From: Indolivaga capnocytophagoides DSM 22835
GTDB taxonomy: Bacteria; Bacteroidota; Bacteroidia; Bacteroidales; Dysgonomonadaceae
Length of the DNA stretch: 64,000 bases
Direction: 5' to 3'
Assembly (NCBI RefSeq): GCF_000426485.1
Contig: NZ_AUFL01000009.1
Location: 176,314 to 240,313, forward strand
Made by a program: the position numbers and the translations under genes. Under the pieces are notes generated by a model that worked only from the letters and a program-made list of their open reading frames with translations, searched no databases and was not told the DNA's origin. This document shows positions 45,251 through 56,300 of this stretch, piece after piece. Position 1 is the stretch's first letter; each line of letters opens with the position of its first letter.

Positions 45251-45502
45251 TGTATTTTTTTTATACATTAAATAACAAAAATACTTAAAGGAAGCATGTT
45301 GTCCAATGATTAGAAAAGTAATCCGCATGGCAATAAACAGTTCGATAATCTTCTGTTGAGCTGTCCAGACAAAACCTCATTACACATCCATACTTCCTTC
45401 TTCAAAACGGCTGGCATTAAATATACCATATGTACGGTATGTATTAGTTTCTAAATTTTAGATTATTTTGCATTGTAGTTAAAACATCCAAAACAGGAAT
45501 AT

Positions 45503-45560
45503 TAAGTAACAGCTAGTGTTTAATGATTTTGTATAGTAAACGAACAGGTCTGAGACCTTG
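45503..45560 (+). repeat. Palindrome-ended intergenic repeat, internally deleted copy
   Basis: TAAGTAACAGCTAGTGTTTA, ATGATTTTGTATAGTAAACG and AGGTCTGAGACCT (45546-45558). About 30 bp of the middle are missing relative to full-length copies. It lies 30 bp upstream of a 49-codon ORF, the same spacing as at gap. The rest of 45251-45502 has no gene; it contains ATACC..GGTAT near 45424-45440. Confidence 0.75.
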
Positions 45561-45588
45561 AACAGTCGTACACATTAAGGTTATAATT

Positions 45589-45738
45589 ATGAAATTTGCA
45601 TTAAGTAAAAAAGCCTATTTTCTTGTTAAAGAAATTCTCCCGTATTTGCCTTTTGGCAATCAGGACACGTTTGAAATAATAGATTTAAAAAATTGTCAGT
45701 TGATTCTTTCTTCCTCTAATATGCGAATGTGCATGTGA
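45589..45738 (+). CDS. Small hypothetical protein, 49 residues
   Basis: ATG at 45589 to TGA at 45736-45738; begins MKFALSKKAYFLVKEILPYL and ends SSSNMRMCM. No signal peptide or transmembrane helix, and no family recognised. Support is positional: it starts 30 bp after a palindrome-ended repeat, as gap does, and lies 89 bp before susC on the same strand. It could be a real small protein, a leader peptide for the susC-susD operon, or chance. Confidence 0.45.
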   Translation: MKFALSKKAYFLVKEILPYLPFGNQDTFEIIDLKNCQLILSSSNMRMCM

Positions 45739-45827
45739 TTATCGTCCTGTATTGAAGCTTTGCCATCTTTTTTTCAATAAAAAATAAATTAACTCCATTT
45801 AGTTCAAGTAAAATCACTTATATAATT

Positions 45828-48800
45828 ATGCTGAAAATAACTATTGATTCGCTATTCAGAATAGCGTACAGGGCGTTCTTCACCCTTATCCTATTCATAC
45901 TGCCCCTGGCAGTTTTCTCCCAGAATATTATAAAGGGAGTTGTCGTAGACCGTCAGAAACAACCATTGCCGGGAGTTTCTGTTATACTGAAATCTTCATC
46001 TAAAACAAATACAGTAACAGATATTGACGGAAACTTCTCTTTAAAAATCACAGACAATCTGCCTGTTACTTTGGTTTTCACTTTTCTAGGATACCGTACT
46101 CAAGAGGTAGATGTATATGATGCAGCAGAACCACTCGATATAACTCTGTCTGATAATGTAAATGTATTGAATGAGGTTGTAGTAACAGCCTTAGGTATAA
46201 ACCGTGAAAAAAAATCACTGGGATATACAACTCAGGAGATTAAGAGTGATGCCTTGGAGGGTAATAAAGAAACGAATCTTTTGAATGGCCTATCCGGAAA
46301 ACTGGCAGGAGTACGTATTACCAATTCTCAGGGAGATATGGGATCATCACGTATCGTTATCCGAGGTGAAACTTCTATCGCAGGTCGTAATGATCCATTA
46401 TTTATCGTCGACGGTATTCCTGTAGATAACTCGCAGCTTTCGGTAGGTGGAGCAACTCGTGACTTTAGAAATGCCATAGCCGACCTGAACCCTTCTGATA
46501 TAGAATCAATGAGCGTTTTGAAAGGTCCTAATGCCGCTGCCCTTTATGGATCACGTGCAGCACATGGAGTAGTACTTATCACGACTAAGTCAGGAAAAGG
46601 TAAAAAAGGTCTGGGTGTAACCATTAACTCGGGTATCAGCTTTTCCAGGGTGACTACTTTACCTAAATTTCAGGATGTATTCGGACAAGGTGCCAGTGGA
46701 AAATTCAGTTATGTCGACGGTAAAGGCGGCGGCGTAAATGATGGTGTGGATGAAAGTTGGGGACCAAAGATGGATGGACGGTTGATACCCCAATTCTTTT
46801 CGAACGGAGAAGCTGTTCCCTTTGTGGCTCATCCTGATAATGTGAAAGATTTTTTCGACACTGGTGTTACCTATGACAATGGTATTTCTATTGCCGGATC
46901 GGACGAAAAGTACGATTTTCGTTTAGGAGTAAACCATCAGGATCAGAAGGGTACAGTACCTAATACTCAAATCAAAAAGACCAACTTTTCGTTAAATACC
47001 AATTACCAGTTGACTAAACGCATTAAGATCGGAGCAACAGCCAACTACATTGTAACTGATGTGCCCAATCTCCCCGGAGGACCTTCGGGTAACAGGGCTG
47101 CGGGTGTTATGTTGCAGTTCTTATGGTTCGGACGTCAAGTTGATACCAAAGAATTAAAAAAGGACTGGACAAATAACTGGAACAACAGTTACTACAGTAA
47201 TCCTTACTGGCGAGCCAACTACAATACCGTAGAACAAAACAGAAACCGGATAATCGGAGATATACATGCCGAAGTAAATTTAGCAGAGGGTCTCGATTTC
47301 AGATTTCGCACAGGTACTGACTATTATAATGATGCCCGCAAATATAAAATCAAATACGGAACTAATGGTACTCCTTACGGATCTTATGCAGAAGACCGAT
47401 ATACAATCAATGAGAATAATACAGAGGCTATATTGAATTATAAGAAAGAGCTTAGTGCTGATTTTAATCTGGACGCTTTAGCCGGATTTAATATCAGAAA
47501 TAAAACGTATGAGAACAATTATCAACAAGCTCCACGCTTAGCCGTACCTGATTTATATACACTTACAAATTCAAGAGACGATCTAATCTCCAAAAATTCA
47601 TATACAAAACAACGGGTATACAGTACGTATGCTTCAGCTCAATTAGGCTACAAAGGATTTGCCTTTTTGAATCTTACCGCCCGTAACGACTGGTCTTCGA
47701 CCCTACCCCGCAGCAACAGATCCTATTTTTACCCTTCTGTTAATGCAAGTTTAGTATTGAGCGAAGCTCTGGATATAAAAAGTTCAGTATTAGACTTCTT
47801 AAAAATCCGTGGAGGATGGTCTGAGGTAGGTAGTGATGCAGATCCTTATCAATTGGCTACTGTATATGATATAGAAACAAATTTCGGCGGAAATCCGATT
47901 CTTACATCTTCCAAGATTAAGAATAACCCCGATCTAAAACCGGAGACAACAAGATCTACTGAATTCGGAGCTGAACTGGGTCTATTCGGAAACCGCGTAC
48001 ATTTAGATGTTGCGGTATACAATACAAACAGTATCAATCAGATACTACCTGTAAAAACATCAGCATCAAGCGAATACACCACCCAGATCCTGAATGCCGG
48101 AAAAATCAACAACAAAGGACTCGAAATACAGTTAGATCTGGTTCCTGTAGACCTAAAAAGTTTTAAATGGAATATCGGACTTAATTATGCGATAAATAAA
48201 AGTGAAGTAAAGATTCTCGACGATGCAGGCAAATTAACAAGTTTCGAAATTGCATCTTCAGGAACAACTCAAGTTCTCGCATCTGTCGGACAAGCATACG
48301 GAACTTTGTATGGTAGTGCTTATCTGCGCGACGGCGACGGAAATATAGTTGTAGACTCGAAAGGCTTACCCGTAAAAGATTCTCAGAATAAAATATTAGG
48401 ACATTACACCCCAAAATGGACAGGAGGTTTAAGCAATACCTTCACATATAAGAACATAGAACTTTCGGCTCTTATCGATGCAAGTATCGGAGGCAAGATT
48501 TATTCGGGAACAAACAGAACAGGAGTTTACACCGGAGTTTTGAAATCAACCCTTCCAGGACGTGACGCTGATCATGGCGGTCTATACTATTACGTAGATG
48601 GAAGCAGCAAAGTTCTAGCTCCCGATGGAATTTCGCCAAACGGACAAACTGTATATGAAGACGGAATTATAGTAAACGGAGTTACTGCCGATGGTCAAAA
48701 AAATACAACTATCGCAAGTGCAGAAGATTATTACAAATCCCTTTATAATATCTCAGAAGCATTCACTTATAAGGCATCTTACATCAAATTCAGAGAAATA

Positions 48801-49016
48801 AAAGTAACATATACATTTGCCCGCAGTTTGGTAAAAAAAATAGGTTTGGAAGGAGCCAGTGTATCTGCTGTCGGACGTAATTTATTCTTCATCTATAAAG
48901 ATGCTCCGAATATCGATCCCGAATCAGCGTTCAATACAGGCAATGGTCAAGGAGTAGAAAGCTTGTCTCTTCCAACGACACGCACCTATGGTTTTAATGT
49001 GAATCTAAGATTCTGA
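45828..49016 (+). CDS. SusC/RagA family TonB-dependent transporter
   Basis: 1062 residues. Signal to about residue 32, CarboxypepD_reg domain (GVVVDRQKQPLPGVSVILKS), LNEVVVTALGINREKKSLGY before the plug, plug with GLSGKLAGVRITNSQGD, PLFIVDGIPVDN and SVLKGPNAAALYGSRAAHG, and a barrel ending YGFNVNLRF. The ALGIxREKKSLGY element marks the clade that pairs with SusD-like_2 lipoproteins, as it does here. No glycosidase genes are associated, so the nutrient may not be a polysaccharide. Confidence 0.95.
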   Translation: MLKITIDSLFRIAYRAFFTLILFILPLAVFSQNIIKGVVVDRQKQPLPGVSVILKSSSKTNTVTDIDGNFSLKITDNLPVTLVFTFLGYRTQEVDVYDAAEPLDITLSDNVNVLNEVVVTALGINREKKSLGYTTQEIKSDALEGNKETNLLNGLSGKLAGVRITNSQGDMGSSRIVIRGETSIAGRNDPLFIVDGIPVDNSQLSVGGATRDFRNAIADLNPSDIESMSVLKGPNAAALYGSRAAHGVVLITTKSGKGKKGLGVTINSGISFSRVTTLPKFQDVFGQGASGKFSYVDGKGGGVNDGVDESWGPKMDGRLIPQFFSNGEAVPFVAHPDNVKDFFDTGVTYDNGISIAGSDEKYDFRLGVNHQDQKGTVPNTQIKKTNFSLNTNYQLTKRIKIGATANYIVTDVPNLPGGPSGNRAAGVMLQFLWFGRQVDTKELKKDWTNNWNNSYYSNPYWRANYNTVEQNRNRIIGDIHAEVNLAEGLDFRFRTGTDYYNDARKYKIKYGTNGTPYGSYAEDRYTINENNTEAILNYKKELSADFNLDALAGFNIRNKTYENNYQQAPRLAVPDLYTLTNSRDDLISKNSYTKQRVYSTYASAQLGYKGFAFLNLTARNDWSSTLPRSNRSYFYPSVNASLVLSEALDIKSSVLDFLKIRGGWSEVGSDADPYQLATVYDIETNFGGNPILTSSKIKNNPDLKPETTRSTEFGAELGLFGNRVHLDVAVYNTNSINQILPVKTSASSEYTTQILNAGKINNKGLEIQLDLVPVDLKSFKWNIGLNYAINKSEVKILDDAGKLTSFEIASSGTTQVLASVGQAYGTLYGSAYLRDGDGNIVVDSKGLPVKDSQNKILGHYTPKWTGGLSNTFTYKNIELSALIDASIGGKIYSGTNRTGVYTGVLKSTLPGRDADHGGLYYYVDGSSKVLAPDGISPNGQTVYEDGIIVNGVTADGQKNTTIASAEDYYKSLYNISEAFTYKASYIKFREIKVTYTFARSLVKKIGLEGASVSAVGRNLFFIYKDAPNIDPESAFNTGNGQGVESLSLPTTRTYGFNVNLRF

Positions 49017-49046
49017 TGAGTTCCTCACTTAAAAAAAAAGAAGATC

Positions 49047-50486
49047 ATGTTTAAAAAAAATATATTATCACTATTGGCACTTACCCTGATATTATTCAGT
49101 TCGTGCAACAATCAATTGGACGAAATTAATGAGAATCCGAATGCAACTGAAAATCCAAATGCAGCATATCTCCTGACCGGAAGCCTTAAGCATGCCGCCG
49201 ACTTATATTGGGGAGCCGATGCAGGATTTAATACTTCATTGCTCTTTGTACAGCATTGGGCATCGATCCAATATACAGAAACCGACCGTTATGAATTTGC
49301 AAACACCAGTACCAGTGTAACAACCCTATGGAATACCGGCTATGCAACAATTATTGCGGATCTGAATAAAATAATAAGCCTGTCGGATGACGGCACAGCC
49401 AACAATAACTATAAAGGGGTAGCTCTGGCTCTACGCTCATGGACTTACCTTATACTTACAGATGCCTATGGGGATGTTCCTTATGAGGAAACAGGAAAAA
49501 GCATAACTCCTGCCTACAATACCCAGAAAGAAGTTTATACAGGCATATTAGCTGATTTATCTGAAGCTCAAGGTTTGTTGAGCACAGCATCGGGAAGTAT
49601 CGAAGGGGATGTCGTATATAGCGGAAGTATCGATAAATGGAAAAAGTTTGTAAATTCCTTACGCTTACGTATCGCCTTACGTATTGCCGATCGGGAAAGT
49701 GATCTTGCCAAAGAGACCATAACAAGTGTCGTTAATGATGCCGCCGGGCTGATAAGCAGTAATAGCGAAACATTTAAGTTTACATATTCAAGTTCGCCTC
49801 AGCAGAATCCGCAAGCAGCCCGCTTCGAGACCCGTGATGATTATCGTGTATCAAAAAGTATAGTCGACAGATTGAAGGCATTATCCGATCCTCGCCTGCC
49901 TGTATATGCACAACTTCCTTCCGATACATCGGTTGGAACTTATGTAGGAGCGGCAAACGGACTTTCGAATAGTGATGCAAATAATCAGGGATTCGGAAAA
50001 ACATCCAAACCCGGAACGTTTTTCCTGACAGATGTCTCTCCCGCTGTATTATTCTCATACTCCGAGGTATTATTCGGATTGGCTGAATCGGTAGCAAGAG
50101 GATATATTTCCGGAGATGCCGAAGAATATTACCAAAAAGCTATCACTGCCTCATTGAACCAGTTCGGAATTACCGATACAGACGTTATAGCGGCTTATCT
50201 GGCTCAATCGGGAGTAAAATATGATGCTTCGAATTATAAAAAATCAATAGGTGAACAAAAATGGATTGCTTTCTTCGGACAAGGCTTAGATGCTTTTGCA
50301 GAATGGAGACGCCTCGATTATCCCGTATTAACAGCAGGCCCTGCGAGTGTATTGGAAGGCAAATTACCATCCAGATATTATTATCCGGCAACAGAACAAT
50401 CTCTTAATGGAGAAAGCTACAAGAAAGCAATAGCCAATCAGGGTGTTGACTTGCTGACTACCAAACTCTGGTTTGATGTTTATTGA
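49047..50486 (+). CDS. SusD/RagB family lipoprotein (SusD-like_2 type)
   Basis: 479 residues, lipobox LFSSC (Cys20). Opens with NQLDEINENPNATENPNAAYL, the hallmark of the SusD-like_2 group, followed by LSDDGTANNNYKGVALALRSW, VPYEETGK, KWKKFVNSLRLRIALRI and the C-terminal WIAFFGQGLDAFAEWRRLDYP and LPSRYYYPATEQSLN. Partner of the SusC 30 bp upstream; a terminator follows. Confidence 0.94.
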   Translation: MFKKNILSLLALTLILFSSCNNQLDEINENPNATENPNAAYLLTGSLKHAADLYWGADAGFNTSLLFVQHWASIQYTETDRYEFANTSTSVTTLWNTGYATIIADLNKIISLSDDGTANNNYKGVALALRSWTYLILTDAYGDVPYEETGKSITPAYNTQKEVYTGILADLSEAQGLLSTASGSIEGDVVYSGSIDKWKKFVNSLRLRIALRIADRESDLAKETITSVVNDAAGLISSNSETFKFTYSSSPQQNPQAARFETRDDYRVSKSIVDRLKALSDPRLPVYAQLPSDTSVGTYVGAANGLSNSDANNQGFGKTSKPGTFFLTDVSPAVLFSYSEVLFGLAESVARGYISGDAEEYYQKAITASLNQFGITDTDVIAAYLAQSGVKYDASNYKKSIGEQKWIAFFGQGLDAFAEWRRLDYPVLTAGPASVLEGKLPSRYYYPATEQSLNGESYKKAIANQGVDLLTTKLWFDVY

Positions 50487-50541
50487 TATTATGATATGCT
50501 TGTTATGTGGATTTGACTGAAACTGAAGTCAGCCATTTATA

Positions 50542-50579
50542 AAAAAAGCACAGCTATTTCATCATAGCTGTGCTTTTTT
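50542..50579 (+). terminator. Rho-independent terminator of the susC-susD pair
   Basis: 16-bp arms AAAAAAGCACAGCTAT (50542-50557) and ATAGCTGTGCTTTTTT (50564-50579) with the loop TTCATC and a T-run. Confidence 0.93.
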
Positions 50580-50610
50580 ATCAAGGACACATACATAATT
50601 ACCCCAAATC

Positions 50611-50660
50611 ATTAAAATATATCCGATTGCAAACAATGTTGCAACCGGATATATTTTAAT
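50611..50660 (-). terminator. Long hairpin terminator of the minus-strand SusCD unit
   Basis: 22-bp arms with one mismatch (50611-50632 and 50639-50660; core ATATATCCG/TTGCAA) and a 6-nt loop. It lies 23 bp past the stop of the endonuclease/phosphatase-family gene. Confidence 0.8.
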
Positions 50661-50683
50661 TGAAATGGTTATAAACCGACAGT

Positions 50684-51559
50684 TTAGTAGTTCACTTTTA
50701 TTAATACCGGAAAATGGTCAGAAGGAAAATGTCCGTTCTGCATATCATTCAACACACCATATTTTTCAACATTAACACCGGATGTTACCCAGATATAATC
50801 AATTCGACTATTCTTCTCGCCCTCTATTTTGAAAGCATTAGCAGTTCCCGTTGTTCCGTATGGAGGCTGTTTACTAATGGTATACGAATCTTTCAACAAC
50901 CCATCAGCCGATAATATAGTTATTGGTTCATCAGTAGGTACAGCATTAAAGTCTCCGGTTACAAAAACCAACGATTTTTCTCCCGATATCTGCCTGATTT
51001 TAGATAATAAAAGCTTAGAGGATTCACGACGGGCAACCTTTCCCTGATGATCATAATGAACGTTGAAAAAGTAAAATTCTTTTCGACTTGTTTCGTCATA
51101 GAATTTACCCCACGAACAGATCCTGTTGCAACATGTCACATCCCATCCTTTACCCGGAACATCGGGAGTTTCCGAGAACCAGAAATTGCCACTGCTTAAA
51201 AGCTTGAAACGGCTTTTTTTATAAAAGATAGCTGAATGCTCTCCGGCATCTTTGCCATCGTCACGCCCTGCTCCGATATATGTATATCCTTCAAGCTCTA
51301 CAATTCCATCTAACATATGCTTAAAACCTTCCTGAGTTCCGAATATATCAAAATCATGAAATCTGATGAGTCCCTTTACCATCTCTTTACGGTTGGGCCA
51401 TGCGTCTTTTCCATCATTAGGAGTATCCATCCGTAAGTTGAAAGTAGCAATCGTTAACTCATGTTTCGTTTTACTCTCTTTTGAAGCAGGTAGTGTTGAT
51501 GAAGAAAGCACAATCACGCATAAAAGAAACGAAAAATATAATTTTAGTTTAGTTCTCAT
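50684..51559 (-). CDS. Secreted endonuclease/exonuclease/phosphatase (EEP) family protein
   Basis: 291 residues with a signal peptide (about 1-25). EEP motifs: Asn41 (ATFNLRMD), Glu77 (GTQEGF), His168 (NVHYDHQG), Asp203/Asn205 (TGDFNAVP), Asp254 (SRIDYIW) and Asp281/His282 (PSDHFPV). Metal-dependent phosphodiesterase; secreted members act on nucleic acids, inositol phosphates or sphingomyelin-like lipids. Third gene of a susC-susD-EEP operon (17 bp after susD), so it probably acts on the imported ligand or its precursor. Confidence 0.92.
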   Translation of the reverse strand: MRTKLKLYFSFLLCVIVLSSSTLPASKESKTKHELTIATFNLRMDTPNDGKDAWPNRKEMVKGLIRFHDFDIFGTQEGFKHMLDGIVELEGYTYIGAGRDDGKDAGEHSAIFYKKSRFKLLSSGNFWFSETPDVPGKGWDVTCCNRICSWGKFYDETSRKEFYFFNVHYDHQGKVARRESSKLLLSKIRQISGEKSLVFVTGDFNAVPTDEPITILSADGLLKDSYTISKQPPYGTTGTANAFKIEGEKNSRIDYIWVTSGVNVEKYGVLNDMQNGHFPSDHFPVLIKVNY

Positions 51560-51576
51560 TTTTATTTAATATTAAA

Positions 51577-53337
51577 TTACTCCCAGCCGGGATTCTGTGC
51601 CAGATTCTTATTTTTATTGATTGCTGATTGGGGGATCGGATAATAATATTGACGTCCGTTACTATACCAGATACGAGGGTCATTGTCAGACCATGTAAGA
51701 TTCCCTGAGGTGCTTCCTGTTAATCCTTGTTGTGTTCCATTACCGACAGCAACAGGCGTACAACTTGCAGGTAATCCCGAAGGTTTTTCTCCTTTATAAA
51801 AAATCACATCGGTAGTGCCATCACGATCAAGATCCATTTGTACATTCAGAGCAGGAACATATATTCCAGTCCAACGCATAGTCATCAGTTCTCCGCACTT
51901 CCAGCGTTTCAGATCTGTAAAACGAAATCCTTCCAATGCAAGTTCCACAGAACGTTCGCGACGTATTTCAAGAATTACAGGATTAGTAATATTTGAATAA
52001 TAATTCTGTTGTAAATAAGTATCAACTTTTGTAGGCTTGGTCGTCAAACCAGAGGTAATACCGGCACGGGCACGCAGTTTTCCGACTGTATTCGCCCAAT
52101 CGGCATCAGTGATAGTTCCTAATTCGGCTTTGGCTTCTGCATAATTAAGTAATACCTCTGCATATCGGAACAATGGTATTGCATTTGTATTTAATGCTCC
52201 GGCATCGTATTTAGAGGCATCAAGAGTGTATTTGATCGGCTGATAACCTGTATAGGAATAACCATTGAAATTAGGAGCGGCATAGGCTCCGTCTCTTTTA
52301 TATCCCGGAGTCCTGATTGTCTGAGCAAGCCTTTTATCACGATTCTGGCACTCGTCATAAAATTCCATGGTTTGGTACCCTGTACGATCGGTATAAGGAG
52401 TGCCGTCTATATTAAGAAACGTATTCACAAAGGTACGTGTCATGCTGAAACGTGAACCGTATGTTCCGGATGTCCACCACCAATTAGCCTGCCCTAATAC
52501 AGCTAATCCGGCATCAGCGCAACTGGCAAGCATTACTTCGGCTGTTGCAGGCTTATCGCTTATAAACAATGAGCGTAGTGATGCATCTTCTCCTGCCCCT
52601 GTATAAATCGTATAATTGCCTTGCTTCATTACAGCTTCTGATGCATCGGCAGCCTCCTGATACCACTTATTGGCTGTATCTGTTAATCCGAGTTCGGTAT
52701 GATACTTGCGAAATGACGCTTCAAACAAGCATATACGCGATTTCAATGCATAAGCGACCCATTTAGTTATAAGTGTTCCAGTATCGTCTTTTGTACGTGA
52801 TATATTTTCACAGGCATAATTCAGATCTTCCAGAACATGATCCATAACTACTGTTCGCGAATCGCGTCCTGCATACAATAATTCGTCGTCAACAGCTAAT
52901 GGACGGTCAATCCATGGTACATCTCCAAATCGGACAACCTTATTGTAATAAAAATAAGCTCTAAAAAAACGTGCCACCCCGATGTAATGTTTTCTTACAG
53001 ATTCATCAACAGCCTCACTTGTGCAATTTTCGATAAAGTAATTAATGTTTCGAAGGTCTGTCCACGACCAACCGGAACTCAGTTCTGCAGAATAAGCACC
53101 TTCTCTCAAAAAGTTGTCGAAACTCGTAACAGCCCCGTAATCACACATTGCATCTTGTCTGAATCCATCGTCTACAGACGGTAACATGTTATAAAATGAG
53201 TAGGAGTATGTATCAAGTCCTTTTTCGGTACTGAATATCGTCTCCTTGGTTACAGAGTCTTGAGGTATTTCATCTAAAGAACAAGATGAAAGATATAATA
53301 AGCAGAAGGCTGTCGCGAAATATATTATTCGTTTCAT
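51577..53337 (-). CDS. SusD/RagB family lipoprotein
   Basis: 586 residues, lipobox LSSC (Cys19). N-terminal DEIPQDSVTKETIFSTEKGL, TPR segment GVARFFRAYFYYNKVVRFGD, YALKSRICLFEASF, and C-terminal FRYAEVLLNYAEAKAELG, RRERSVELALEGFRFTDLKRW and YYPIPQSAINKNKNLAQNPGW. A complete member of the RagB type; useful as a comparison for the truncated susD at 62047. Cotranscribed with susC (23 bp gap). Confidence 0.95.
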   Translation of the reverse strand: MKRIIYFATAFCLLYLSSCSLDEIPQDSVTKETIFSTEKGLDTYSYSFYNMLPSVDDGFRQDAMCDYGAVTSFDNFLREGAYSAELSSGWSWTDLRNINYFIENCTSEAVDESVRKHYIGVARFFRAYFYYNKVVRFGDVPWIDRPLAVDDELLYAGRDSRTVVMDHVLEDLNYACENISRTKDDTGTLITKWVAYALKSRICLFEASFRKYHTELGLTDTANKWYQEAADASEAVMKQGNYTIYTGAGEDASLRSLFISDKPATAEVMLASCADAGLAVLGQANWWWTSGTYGSRFSMTRTFVNTFLNIDGTPYTDRTGYQTMEFYDECQNRDKRLAQTIRTPGYKRDGAYAAPNFNGYSYTGYQPIKYTLDASKYDAGALNTNAIPLFRYAEVLLNYAEAKAELGTITDADWANTVGKLRARAGITSGLTTKPTKVDTYLQQNYYSNITNPVILEIRRERSVELALEGFRFTDLKRWKCGELMTMRWTGIYVPALNVQMDLDRDGTTDVIFYKGEKPSGLPASCTPVAVGNGTQQGLTGSTSGNLTWSDNDPRIWYSNGRQYYYPIPQSAINKNKNLAQNPGWE

Positions 53338-53360
53338 ATTATTATTAATAGTTATATTTA

Positions 53361-56300
53361 TTAAAATGTTACAGATAAACCTAAGCTAAAGCTTTTCATC
53401 AAAGGATAACTGTTTCCATCACCACTACCCCGATTCCCGTTTAAGCCTGATGACATATTAGCATCTGTAAGATCGGGATCCGATCCATAAATATTTGAGA
53501 CGTCCAAGTCTTTGGTATGTTTGTATAGAGGAGACCATGCCCAAATATTCTCTGCCGAAAAATATACACGCAGGTTTTGGATTTTAGCTTTCGATATAAT
53601 CTGTTGAGGAATATTATATCCAAATTGAAGATTTTTCAGACGTATATAGGCTACATTCTGCAAATAACGGGTTTGAGGGGTTGCTTTCAATGAATTGTTA
53701 TAACCAGCATAACGAGGCAGATAAGCATCTTTATTGTCTTCAGTCCAATAATTATTCAAATGCCATTTCGGTAAATTATTGTATGGACGATTGTACTGTC
53801 CCCAAAAGATACTTTCGGAACTTGGATACCAATCCTGTTTTCCGACTCCCTGAAAAAATACTGACAGAAAAAAATTATTCCAATCTCCACCCAGGTTAAA
53901 ACTATAGGTATAACGGGGCAACATATTTCCTATTACTTTTTTATCTCCATGATCATCGATAGTATTATTACCGTAATCAATTACATTGTCTCCATTCAGG
54001 TCTTTTATCTTTACATCTCCCGGATAAGTAATGTTTTTTGATGACGATTGTATCAAAGTCTGCTTAGCATGGCTATCTATATCTGCCTGGTCGGCGAATA
54101 AGCCTTCTGTCACATATCCCCATATTTCTCCTACCCGTTTACCTGCATAATAATCATTAAGGTCTCCGGTAGTATTATTATATCGGTCTATTGTAGAAAT
54201 ATAATCGGCTAAAGTTGCACGTATATTGTAATTGAAAGGCTTATTTCCGAATGAGAACTGATCTTTCCATGTAAGGCTTAATTCCCATCCTTTGGTAGTC
54301 AAATCAGCATAATTACCTTTAGGCGATGTTGCTCCGAATACATCAGGAAGGGTTTGCCCTACAGTATACATATCTTTTGTTTTACGAATATAATAGTCTC
54401 CCGAAAAACTCAGTTTATTTTTTATCAGGTTCATATCCAATCCAATATCCGAAGTAGTAGTAGTTTCCCATGTTAGCCCATCAGGCAATACATCAGGAGC
54501 ACTTGTATATTTGTTTTTAAGCCCGTTCAGAACTCGAGTCGAGGTTTGTATTTTTAATAATTCGAGAAAACTATACGGAGATACATTACCATTACCCAAT
54601 GACCCGTACGACGCACGTATTTTGATATCGGAAAATATATCTTTATTTACTTTCCAAAATGGTTCTTCGGATATTCTCCATCCTCCCGATACCGAAGGAA
54701 AGAATGACCATTGCTCATCATTAGGAAATTTAGAAGAGCCATCGTAACGTCCGTTTACTTCTAATAAGTAACGATTATCAAAAGCATAATTCAATCTGAA
54801 AAAACCTCCGGCAACACGCCATTTATTATATCCGCCTGAAGTAGTAATAGCATCCCCCAAAGCCAGATTAATGTTCTTCGAATCGCTTAACAACAAGCCA
54901 TTTCGCTGTACACTTGTACTTTTGTATTCCGATTGTTCATAGTTGTATCCGATCATCCCTTTGAAGTAATGACGGTCGTTAAACGTATTTTCGTAATCAG
55001 TATAAATATTTGTTGCAAGATAATCGGTTCTCATAGAAGTTTCTTTCAGGTCATTATACTGACTGCTCAACAACCTTGTTTCTCCCTCGTAAGTGCTGTA
55101 TGGTACAGGAACACGACGTTGAGTTTGTTCATTATCAGTATTTCGGAAAGTAAAATCACCTTTCAGATGAGCCTTATTATCTAAGAAAGAAGCTGTAAAG
55201 CTTGTTGTATTTTTCAATATCCGATTATTGGTATCAATACCATTTTTTCCGTATATAAAGTCACCTATTGAATAAGCAGCCGAAAACGTGAGACTGCCAT
55301 CAGGGTTGAATATAGGTGAAGTTGGGTGTCCTTCGTCTGATATATTACGCCAGATCGAACCGCCTTCCCCCACATTGATTGGATTATGATAATCCATATT
55401 AGAAAAATCCATATTATTTTCTACTTTCAACCAACTGTAAACCTGTATAGATCCTTTGGCACGTATATTCATCATTTTATAGTCATCTGTATTGTATTTA
55501 AATAACCCATCGTACCCATAGAATCGACCTGATAAGTAGTAATTTAATTTGCCGTTATTTCCCGATATAGATAAATTATGGTCTTGGGCATAGGTATTCT
55601 TTTTATACAGAGCTTTGTAATAATCTTCGTTTCCGTAATAAACGTATTTGCCGTTGGCATCTACTGTAACTTCGTCAGTAATACCCTGTTCCTTACGCTT
55701 TTTAAATTCTTCGAGCCATCCCAAAGAAAAATCCTGCGTTTTATTTATATTCTTCGGATCGGCTGAATAATTGTTCCAGGCATGATAAGCCTCATAAAAA
55801 TGCGAAGCATATTCGTATCCATCTGTCACAAAGTCTGGTACAGCTATCGGTTTCTGAACTGAGAAACTTCCAGAATAAGTAATGGACGTTTTATCTTTAG
55901 AGGGTTCTTTGGTAGTAATCAATATCACTCCAAAAGTACCTCTCGAACCGTATATGGCTGCAGATGCCGCATCTTTAAGAACGGTAACACTGGCAATATC
56001 ATTTGGATTGAGCATGGCAGGATCCCCTTCCACTCCATCGATAAGTACCAAGGCATTTCCCCCTTGCCCGATTGATGTAGTTCCACGGACATTATAATTT
56101 GCCGAACGCCCAGGCTTACCGTCTGTCAATTGGATATTTAAGTTAGGGATGGTACCTTGTAATGCCTGAGTAACATTCGATACTGAACGGTTTTCGAATA
56201 CTTCGTTCGATATTTGTTCTACAGCGCCCGTTAAATTTATTTTTTTCTGAACTCCATATCCAACAATCACAACATCGTCAAGTACTTTAGAGTCATCTTC

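Noticed and set aside
45424..45445. ATACC..GGTAT inverted repeat between the HYC_CC_PP gene and the 49-codon ORF
   Set aside because: Short arms in AT-rich DNA and not placed at a promoter; not distinguishable from chance.
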